Source: an uncultured Serinicoccus sp. (GTDB taxonomy: Bacteria > Actinomycetota > Actinomycetes > Actinomycetales > Dermatophilaceae). From it: a DNA stretch of 64,000 bases. Below the pieces are notes generated by a model that was given only the letters and a program-made list of their open reading frames with translations, was not told where the DNA came from and did not search any database. The position numbers and the translations under genes were made by a program. This document shows, piece by piece, positions 58,339-64,000 of the stretch. The stretch covers positions 186,001-250,000 of the forward strand of contig NZ_CANKYH010000009.1 in assembly GCF_947487915.1 (NCBI RefSeq). Reading direction: 5' to 3'. Within the stretch, counting starts at the first letter, position 1. Each line of letters opens with the position of its first letter.

Positions 58339-58749
58339 TTACTCGTCCTCGCTGCGCTGGGGCTCGTCCGAGGGCATCCACTCCACCTCGGTGAGTTCCT
58401 CGTCCTCCTCGTTCAGGTAGTGCATGGCCGACTCCTCGGGGGAGTCCCAGCTGGTGGTGCGGCACTCCCGGGCGATCTCCCGGGCCTCCCCGTCCGGGCG
58501 GTGCCGGTCGGCCCACCGCGGTGACTCCTCCTGACGCTCGCGCTGGGCGATGCTCTCCTCGTGGGACTGCTCGTCCGCGGTCACCCCGAACGCCGACGAG
58601 CCGACGTAGTGCTCGCCGGTCTGATAGCCGCGGTCCAGCACATCGCCCTCCCCGTCGAGCGTGTCCTCGGGCTGCAGCTGGTCCTCCGCGTCGATGCTCC
58701 ACACCCCGAGGTCGTCACCGATGGTCTCGCGGTCGGCCTGGTCGCTCAT
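58339..58749 (-). CDS. DUF5709 family protein
   Basis: A 136-residue very acidic soluble protein of the DUF5709 type (VWSIDAEDQLQPEDTLDGEG, DVLDRGYQTGEHY, SPPERP-like later segments absent, SAMHYLNEEDEEL). Function unknown. The start is preceded by a duplicated ribosome-binding site (58756-58785) and a TACTGT -10 at 58799-58804. The gap to recX (58203-58338) contains only a 27-codon minus-strand frame (58248-58331, ending ...DPPDDVLAELSA). That frame might be the tail of a lost gene; I do not call it. Confidence 0.8.
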   Translation of the reverse strand: MSDQADRETIGDDLGVWSIDAEDQLQPEDTLDGEGDVLDRGYQTGEHYVGSSAFGVTADEQSHEESIAQRERQEESPRWADRHRPDGEAREIARECRTTSWDSPEESAMHYLNEEDEELTEVEWMPSDEPQRSEDE

Positions 58750-58755
58750 GGCGGT

Positions 58756-58785
58756 GCTCCTTCGCTCGCGGCTCCTTCGCTCGCG
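58756..58785 (-). promoter_or_regulatory. Duplicated ribosome-binding site of the DUF5709 gene
   Basis: Two perfect 15-bp copies of CGCGAGCGAAGGAGC (minus strand) lie head to tail directly before the ATG at 58749, so the message carries GAAGGAG twice, at about 7 and 22 nt from the start. Only the nearer copy is at usual spacing. Confidence 0.7.
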
Positions 58786-58860
58786 ACTGCTCTGGCACAC
58801 AGTAGCGCCGGGACGCTCCCCGTGGCAGCCCGAGCCTGACCGTGCAGCAGACTGCGCGGT

Positions 58861-59607
58861 ATGACCTTCGCCGTGCTCGTCATCGCCGCTGTGGCGCTCG
58901 GCGCCGCCCTGCAGCGGGTGGCCGGCATGGGGCTGGGGATGAGCGTGGCCCCGGTGGCCTCGGTGCTCATCGGACCCGTGGCCGGCGTCATGGTCTCCAA
59001 CGTGGCGGCGATCGTGGCGGCCGCGATCCTCGCCGTGCTGCTGCGCGGCGACGTGGACTGGCGCCGCTTCCGGACCCTGGTGCCGCTGCTGCTCGTCGGC
59101 TCGGTCGCGGGGGCCCTGGTCGTCCGGCACGTGTCGACGGCCGTGCTCGACGTCGTCCTCGGCGCCAGCGTGCTGGTGGCGATCGCCGCCGTCGTGGGCA
59201 GCCGGCGACGCCTGGCGGTGACCGGCCGTGGCGCCGTGGTCGTGTCCGGGGCGGTCGCGGGCTTCATGAACACCACCTCCGGTGTCGCCGGGCCCGCCAT
59301 GGCGGTGTATGCCGTCGCCTCCCGCTGGGACCAGCGCTCGTTCGCGGCCACCCTGCAGCCCATCTTCCTGCTGGCCAACACCGCCTCGGTCATCACCAAG
59401 GTCGCCGTTGGTGCGACCCCGGCCGCCGGGGTCGTGCCGGCGTGGACCTGGGTGGTGCTCTGCGCCGCGGTGCCGGTCGGGATCGGGGCCGGCTCCGCGG
59501 TGAGCGACCGGGTGAGCATGGGCACCGCCCGCCGGGTCGCCATCGCTGTCGCCGCCACGGGCGGTCTGGTCGCGCTCGTGCGAGGTCTGCTGGCCTGGCT
59601 CGGGTGA
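58861..59607 (+). CDS. TauE/SafE (TSUP) family permease
   Basis: A 248-residue membrane protein of the sulfite exporter TauE/SafE family with about eight helices (for example [20 protein letters not shown] and [20 protein letters not shown], the family glycine/proline repeats). It transports small anions such as sulfite or sulfonates in known members; no sulfur genes lie nearby to confirm this. It is upstream of miaB by 28 bp on the same strand. Confidence 0.85.
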   Translation: MTFAVLVIAAVALGAALQRVAGMGLGMSVAPVASVLIGPVAGVMVSNVAAIVAAAILAVLLRGDVDWRRFRTLVPLLLVGSVAGALVVRHVSTAVLDVVLGASVLVAIAAVVGSRRRLAVTGRGAVVVSGAVAGFMNTTSGVAGPAMAVYAVASRWDQRSFAATLQPIFLLANTASVITKVAVGATPAAGVVPAWTWVVLCAAVPVGIGAGSAVSDRVSMGTARRVAIAVAATGGLVALVRGLLAWLG

Positions 59608-59635
59608 GCCCTGGGGCGCGTACCCTGGACCTGCG

Positions 59636-61183
59636 ATGAGCACGACGACCAGCACCAGCACCAGGACCTACGACGTGCGCACCCACGGGTGCCAGATGAA
59701 CGTCCACGACTCCGAGCGGCTCGCCGGCCTCCTGGAGACGGCCGGCTACGTCGACCTCGCCAGCCTCCCGGGGGAGCATCGTCCCCAGGTCGCCGACGTC
59801 GTCGTCTTCAACACCTGCGCTGTCCGCGAGAACGCCGCCAACAAGCTCTACGGCAACCTGGGGCAGCTACGCCCCGCCAAGCAGGCCAACCCCGGCATGC
59901 AGATCGCCGTCGGCGGCTGCCTGGCGCAGAAGGACCGCTCGACCATCGTGGAGCGGGCGCCCTGGGTGGACGTCGTCTTCGGCACCCACAACGTCGGCTC
60001 GCTGCCGGCGCTGCTCGACCGCGCCCGGCACAACAAGGCCGCCGAGGTCGAGATCCTCGAGTCCCTCGAGACCTTCCCCTCCACGCTGCCGACCCGGCGC
60101 GACTCGGCATACTCCGCCTGGGTGTCCATCTCCGTCGGCTGCAACAACACCTGCACCTTCTGCATCGTGCCGGCGCTGCGGGGCAAGGAGAAGGACCGCC
60201 GCCCCGGCGAGATCCTGGCCGAGATCGAGGCGCTCGTGGCGCAGGGCGTGGTCGAGATCACCCTGCTGGGCCAGAACGTCAACACCTACGGTGTGGAGTT
60301 CGGCGACCGGCTTGCCTTCGGCAAGCTGCTGCGCTCGTGCGGGCAGATCGAGGGCCTGGAGCGGGTCCGCTTCACCAGCCCGCACCCGGCTGCCTTCACC
60401 GACGACGTGATCACCGCGATGGCGGAGACCCCGAACGTCATGCCCAGCCTGCACATGCCGCTGCAGTCGGGCTCCGACCGGGTGCTCAAGTCCATGCGCC
60501 GCTCCTACCGCAGCGAGAAGTTCCTCGGGATCCTGGACCGGGTGCGCGAGCAGATCCCGGACGCCGCGATCACCACCGACCTCATCGTCGGCTTCCCGGG
60601 GGAGACCGAGGAGGACTTCCAGGGCACCCTGGACGTGGTCCGCGCCTCCCGCTTCTCCAGCGCCTTCACCTTCCAGTACTCCATCCGCCCGGGCACCCCG
60701 GCGGCCGAGATGGACGACCAGATCCCCAAGGAGGTCGTCCAGGAGCGCTTCGAGCGCCTCATCGAGGTGCAGGAGGAGGTCTCCTGGGCCGGCAACCGGG
60801 AGATCGAGGGTCGCGAGGTCGAGGTGCTCGTCGCGCCCGGCGAGGGCCGCAAGGACGCCGAGACCCACCGGTTGTCCGGCCGGGCCCGCGACAACCGGTT
60901 GGTCCACTTCGCCGTGCCCGAGGGCGCGGACCGGCCACGGCCCGGTGACATGGTCACGGTCGAGGTCACCTACGGCGCACCCCACCACCTCGTCGCCGAC
61001 TCCGGTGTCCAGGGCGGCAGGTATGCGGTGCGCCGCACCGCGGGCGGCGACGCCTGGGCCGCCCTCCAGGAGGGCGGCACCCCCGGTGCCGTGAAGAAAC
61101 CGGCGGTGAGCCTCGGCATCCCCACGGTGGGCGCGCCGACCCCGGTGCCGGCGGCCGCTGCCCCCTGCTGCCCGACGGACTGA
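59636..61183 (+). CDS. miaB: tRNA-2-methylthio-N6-dimethylallyladenosine synthase
   Basis: A 515-residue radical-SAM methylthiotransferase that adds the methylthio group at tRNA A37. N-terminal cluster cysteines lie in [28 protein letters not shown] and [11 protein letters not shown]. The SAM motif is [13 protein letters not shown] near residue 168. A TRAM domain lies at about 380-440 ([16 protein letters not shown]). The last 60 residues are a low-complexity extension. TACCCT (59621-59626) is 9 nt before the ATG. miaB downstream of recA-recX is the usual actinobacterial order. Confidence 0.94.
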   Translation: MSTTTSTSTRTYDVRTHGCQMNVHDSERLAGLLETAGYVDLASLPGEHRPQVADVVVFNTCAVRENAANKLYGNLGQLRPAKQANPGMQIAVGGCLAQKDRSTIVERAPWVDVVFGTHNVGSLPALLDRARHNKAAEVEILESLETFPSTLPTRRDSAYSAWVSISVGCNNTCTFCIVPALRGKEKDRRPGEILAEIEALVAQGVVEITLLGQNVNTYGVEFGDRLAFGKLLRSCGQIEGLERVRFTSPHPAAFTDDVITAMAETPNVMPSLHMPLQSGSDRVLKSMRRSYRSEKFLGILDRVREQIPDAAITTDLIVGFPGETEEDFQGTLDVVRASRFSSAFTFQYSIRPGTPAAEMDDQIPKEVVQERFERLIEVQEEVSWAGNREIEGREVEVLVAPGEGRKDAETHRLSGRARDNRLVHFAVPEGADRPRPGDMVTVEVTYGAPHHLVADSGVQGGRYAVRRTAGGDAWAALQEGGTPGAVKKPAVSLGIPTVGAPTPVPAAAAPCCPTD

Positions 61184-61187
61184 GGGC

Positions 61188-61793
61188 TCAGGCCGACCTC
61201 TCGCGCCGCCTGGCCTCCTCCTCCGAGGCGTCGGCGACGCGGTCGGCCTCGGCGGCCTCCGCGGTGGCCTCCCGCGCCTCCAGGTGCTCCTCGCGCGCCT
61301 CGCGGCGCTGCTCCCGGGCGATCGCCGCCTGGTGGTCGGCCTCCATCCGGTCGACCTCGGCCCGCGCCTGCGGCTTGCCGTAGAACCGCCACACGCTGTA
61401 GACCAGCAGACCGATGGCGATCGCGCACGAGGCGAGCATGGTGATGGCCACCGGCCGGCCGCCGAAGAGCCACCAACGCTCGTCCAGCGGCCACCAACCC
61501 GGGGCTGGCGGGGCCATCAGCCACACCACCGCGACACCGACCAGGCCCGCGGTGATGAGGACCGAGAGGGCGATCCGCGGGATGGTCTCGACCCCCTCGG
61601 CGGCGGCGCGCAGCGCGCGGATCTTCACCGGGTTGGTCCACCGGCGGGCCCAGGCGTACTGGGTCGACAGGATCCACAGCCCGGCGAAGGTGCCCAGCAG
61701 GCCGGGACCGGGCAGGAGGAGCATGAGGATGCCGGCGACGAGGACGATCCAGCCCAGGGTCTCCAGGGCGATCCTCTTGGCGGCGGCGTTCAC
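61188..61793 (-). CDS. PGPGW-motif transmembrane protein (TIGR02611-like)
   Basis: A 201-residue membrane protein. The N-terminal segment LGWIVLVAGILMLLLPGPGLLG carries the PGPG motif of the putative transmembrane PGPGW family. Three or four helices follow, then a highly charged coiled-coil tail (EAREEHLEAREATAEAAEADRV). GTG 61793 has TAGGCT 8 nt upstream, which fixes the start. It converges on miaB with a 4-bp gap. Function unknown. Confidence 0.8.
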   Translation of the reverse strand: MNAAAKRIALETLGWIVLVAGILMLLLPGPGLLGTFAGLWILSTQYAWARRWTNPVKIRALRAAAEGVETIPRIALSVLITAGLVGVAVVWLMAPPAPGWWPLDERWWLFGGRPVAITMLASCAIAIGLLVYSVWRFYGKPQARAEVDRMEADHQAAIAREQRREAREEHLEAREATAEAAEADRVADASEEEARRRERSA

Positions 61794-61912
61794 AAGGGTC
61801 GAGCCTAGGCGAGCCGCCGCCCCGGCGCGAGCCGCGCCCGCCCGCCGCGGATCTGCGGGCATACCCCTGGGGGATCGGCGCCGTGTCACCGGGCTGTGGC
61901 AGGCTACCGCCC

Positions 61913-62710
61913 GTGACATGGAGCCAGGTCGACCGTGACGAGCTGCTCGAGATCTCCCGCCACGACCCGTTCGTGCGTTTCGCCACGAGCAACGAGATCG
62001 TGGCGGTCGCCGCGCCCGAGGGCTGGGCGTGCGTCGGGCCGTGGCGCCCCGGCTCCGGCCACTGGGGCGGGGCCGCGGTCGTCGGGGCCGGGTCCGGGTC
62101 GGCTGCCGAGACCCGCGCCCTGCAGGCCATCGTGGAAGCGGGCGGGACGGACCTGGCCCTGGAGTGGTTCTCCACCGGACAGGAGCGGCCGTTGTCGATC
62201 CCGGACCCCTACGCCTGCTGCGGCTCGGAACGCTGGTCGTTCCTGTGGACCGAGCAGGCTCCCGGCACCGACGCCCAGGGGCTCCTGGCGCAGCGGGGGC
62301 TGGGGGTCCAGGAGCTCGTCGACCGCGACGACGCGGAGGCGATCGAGGCCTTCGGGGCGGCGTACACCGAGGGCCGCTACCTCGGCTTCCCCGGGTGGGG
62401 GTTCGCCACGACGTGGCTCGCCGTGCAGGACCGTGCCGGGCACACGGTGGCGGTCGGGGCGCTGCACGAGCTCGCCTCCGGCATGCCGCACCTGGCGGGC
62501 ATCCTCGTGAGGCCCGACCGGCGCGGGCAGGGCGTCGGCGAGTTGCTCACCCTCGAGCTCACCGCCCGCGCGGTCCAGGAGGCGGGGGTGGCGACCCTGG
62601 GCGTGCGCACCGACAACCGGGAGGCGCTGGCGCTCTACGAGCGGCTGGGGTATGCCGTGGCCCACCGCTTCCACACCCGTGAGCTCGCCGCGGTCGCGGA
62701 GCCGGGGTAG
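61913..62710 (+). CDS. GNAT family N-acetyltransferase
   Basis: A 265-residue protein with a C-terminal GNAT domain (about residues 130-255). The acetyl-CoA loop is LVRPDRRGQGVGELLTLELTARAV (R/QxxGxG as RRGQGVG), followed by LGVRTDNREALALYERLGY. An N-terminal domain of about 125 residues (WACVGPWRPGSGHWGG...) is less conserved. The substrate is unknown. Starts at GTG 61913; CAGGCT lies 7 nt upstream. Confidence 0.82.
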   Translation: MTWSQVDRDELLEISRHDPFVRFATSNEIVAVAAPEGWACVGPWRPGSGHWGGAAVVGAGSGSAAETRALQAIVEAGGTDLALEWFSTGQERPLSIPDPYACCGSERWSFLWTEQAPGTDAQGLLAQRGLGVQELVDRDDAEAIEAFGAAYTEGRYLGFPGWGFATTWLAVQDRAGHTVAVGALHELASGMPHLAGILVRPDRRGQGVGELLTLELTARAVQEAGVATLGVRTDNREALALYERLGYAVAHRFHTRELAAVAEPG

Positions 62711-62804
62711 GCCCAGCCCGACCACCTGGTCAGGGCCGCGCCCGCTGGGGCGGGGGGCGCCTGCACGGCGCCGAACCGGCGGACGATGCCGCGCAGCACG
62801 AACC

Positions 62805-62810
62805 TACGAT
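62805..62810 (+). promoter_or_regulatory. -10 element of the 145-residue membrane protein gene
   Basis: TACGAT, 6 nt before GTG 62817; GGGAGG fills the space between and could also serve as ribosome-binding site on longer messages. Confidence 0.45.
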
Positions 62811-62816
62811 GGGAGG

Positions 62817-63254
62817 GTGAGCGCGTCCTCCCCGTCATCGCCCGGACCCGAGCCGGAGCCTGGGCCCCGGCCGCTGGACCCGCCGACCCCGCGCCAGCTC
62901 ACCGCCGGCCGCGTCGCCGCGGGACTGGTCGCCCTGGAGGCCCTGGTCGTCACCGGGTTCGCCGTGTTCTACCTCGTCGAGCTGGCGCTGGGGGAGGGCC
63001 AGGACCTCATCGTCGTCATCATGTCGGTGGTGACGATGGTGGTCTTCGTCATCGGCCTGGCCTACACCTCCCTCGGCCTGCTGCGGCGGCACCCGCGGTC
63101 GCAAGCGCCCGCGATCGCCTTCAACTTCCTCATGGTGCCGCTCGGCATCGCCCTGCTGCCGCTCGCGCCCTGGTGGGTCGGGTCCGGCGTGCTCGTGCTG
63201 GGGGTCGCCGCCGTCGTCTCCACCTTCCTCATGGGGCGCCTCGAGGAGCGCTGA
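62817..63254 (+). CDS. Four-helix membrane protein of unknown function
   Basis: A 145-residue protein with a Pro/Ser-rich N-terminus (SSPSSPGPEPEPGPRPLDP) followed by four hydrophobic helices (VAAGLVALEALVVTGFAVFYLV, LIVVIMSVVTMVVFVIGLAY, IAFNFLMVPLGIALLPLAPW, VGSGVLVLGVAAVVSTFLMG). No family recognised. The downstream convergent gap holds a palindrome and a tandem repeat. Confidence 0.78.
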   Translation: MSASSPSSPGPEPEPGPRPLDPPTPRQLTAGRVAAGLVALEALVVTGFAVFYLVELALGEGQDLIVVIMSVVTMVVFVIGLAYTSLGLLRRHPRSQAPAIAFNFLMVPLGIALLPLAPWWVGSGVLVLGVAAVVSTFLMGRLEER

Positions 63255-63330
63255 GGCCAGGTCCGCCCAGGTCTCCAGGGGGCCGTTCCCCGGCGCCACT
63301 GGCAGCCGCGGTGTCGTCCATCGGCCGGTA

Positions 63331-63370
63331 GGTCATCTGACAACCCCGGCGAGGAGGCTGTCAGATGACC
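63331..63370. terminator. Perfect inverted repeat between convergent genes
   Basis: GGTCATCTGACA (63331-63342) and TGTCAGATGACC (63359-63370) are perfect 12-bp arms with a 16-nt loop. The position between converging genes suggests a bidirectional terminator; the arms are unusually AT-balanced for this region, so a protein-binding site is also possible. The rest of 63255-63477 holds only the 29-bp repeat. Confidence 0.6.
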
Positions 63371-63406
63371 AGGCGGCTGCCAGCTGACGAACCGGCCCCC
63401 AGACGC

Positions 63407-63464
63407 CGCCCCCCAGTCGCCGACCCCTCAGCCGTCGCCCCCCAGTCGCCGACCCCTCAGCCGT
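63407..63464. repeat. Perfect 29-bp tandem duplication
   Basis: Two identical copies (63407-63435 and 63436-63464) beginning CGCCCCCCAGTCGCCGACCC, followed by a partial third copy that runs into the stop codon of the sigma-factor gene. It looks like replication slippage in a C-rich 3' flank. Confidence 0.85.
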
Positions 63465-63477
63465 CGCCCCTCAGCCG

Positions 63478-64000
63478 TCAGGAGGCGGTGGTGCGCCGAC
63501 GGAGGGAGGCGAGCAGCCCGGGCTCGGCGCGGAAGTCGATGCGGCGCACCAGCCCGTCCTGGACGGTGAAGTCGATGGCGACCTGCGGCATACCTCGCAG
63601 GAACCAGGCGGCCCCCGGCCGGTCCCCGACGAGCACCGGCAGCGCCGCGGCGGCCCCTCCGTCGAACATCCGCGCGACGGCCTCGCGCCCCTCGATGCGG
63701 GCGGATGTGCCCACCTCGACCGCGGCCGCGTCCCCCACGACGAGAGCCCCGGGTGCCAGCAGGTCCAGCAGCCGGGCGAAGTCCCCCTGCCGCGCCGCGG
63801 CGAGGAAGGCGTCCACGACGACGGCGTCCGCGCGCCGGCCGGGGTCGACCGGGTGCCGGACCTTGGCGCGGGCCCGCGAGGCCAGCTTGCGCGCGGCGGG
63901 CGGGGTGCGGTCGAGGATGCGGGCGATCGTCGGGAAGTCCACCCCGAACGTGTCGTGCAGCACGAAGGCCACGCGCTCGCTCGGCGTGAGCCGGTCCAGC
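63478..64000 (-). CDS. ECF sigma factor of the SigJ type (5' end beyond window)
   Basis: The C-terminal 174 codons of an ECF sigma factor with a fused SnoaL-like domain. At the window edge the sigma region 4 reads LDRLTPSERVAFVLHDTFGVDFPTIARILDRTPPAARKLASRARAKV, the recognition-helix region. Then a SnoaL-type domain follows (AFLAAARQGDFARLLDLLAPGALVV..., MPQVAIDFTVQDGLVRRIDF). This domain order is typical of actinobacterial SigJ/ECF41-like factors, in which the C-terminal domain tunes activity. The start and region 2 are outside the window. Confidence 0.88.
   Translation of the reverse strand, partial: LDRLTPSERVAFVLHDTFGVDFPTIARILDRTPPAARKLASRARAKVRHPVDPGRRADAVVVDAFLAAARQGDFARLLDLLAPGALVVGDAAAVEVGTSARIEGREAVARMFDGGAAAALPVLVGDRPGAAWFLRGMPQVAIDFTVQDGLVRRIDFRAEPGLLASLRRRTTAS

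Overview
The window is about 64 kb of very GC-rich chromosome (roughly 72% G+C by eye) from an actinomycete. The gene content fits Micrococcales, and an Intrasporangiaceae/Ornithinimicrobiaceae-type organism is my best guess, at low to moderate confidence. The actinobacterial markers are a mycothiol-dependent isomerase-type enzyme, ClgR, DUF3046, DUF5709, a SigJ-type sigma factor, an Rv3303c-like LpdA and many apparently leaderless genes. Coding density is high. Most operon junctions are 4-bp ATGA or GTGA overlaps. I see no rRNA, tRNA, CRISPR array, insertion sequence, integrase or prophage gene.

Layout. 1-5365 (minus strand): a membrane/MoxR operon (P-loop kinase, polytopic membrane protein, DUF4129, DUF4350, MoxR) and a PH-domain protein. 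5411-9519: phosphosugar mutase, purine nucleoside phosphorylase and LpdA. 9525-9697: an intergenic element built from 32-bp-period repeats. 9741-15159: acyl-CoA carboxylase alpha subunit and a MerR regulator, divergent from an acyl-CoA dehydrogenase and a carboxyltransferase, with a striking palindrome between the divergent pair. 15295-17855: a GNAT enzyme and a GNAT/PIG-L deacetylase fusion. 17898-21677 (minus): an S9 peptidase, then thyA with a Nudix-DHFR fusion. 21785-33734: RNase J, two 2TM proteins, FtsK, a mycothiol-type enzyme, an M19 dipeptidase, rimO-pgsA-cinA-clgR and a QueC-like PP-loop protein. 33766-43520 (minus): lhr, a phosphotransferase-like protein, an ABC-F protein with a possible translational attenuator, an ASKHA-fold protein and nei. 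43563-50903: a small protein, an asymmetric heterodimeric ABC exporter, a fused carboxyltransferase and an AEC permease. 50918-58202: DUF3046, a methyltransferase, asd-lysC, a NYN/LOTUS protein behind a second 32-bp repeat array, and recA-recX. 58339-64000: DUF5709, a TauE-type permease, miaB, small membrane proteins, a GNAT and the start of a SigJ-like sigma factor.

Most genes are chromosomal core functions: dTMP/folate supply, RNA decay and modification, chromosome segregation, SOS repair, aspartate-family amino acids and acyl-CoA carboxylation. The more unusual parts are the intergenic and regulatory structures. They are the 32-bp repeat family at two loci, the symmetric MerR promoter, the leaderless MWIS leader peptide whose codons can pair with the ABC-F ribosome-binding site, and a leaderless 26-codon ORF directly after a LexA-like box upstream of recA. 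Unusual proteins include the Nudix-DHFR and GNAT-PIG-L fusions and the PP-loop protein. One heptamer, GTATGCC/GGCATAC, recurs about 40 times regardless of strand, frame or coding status.
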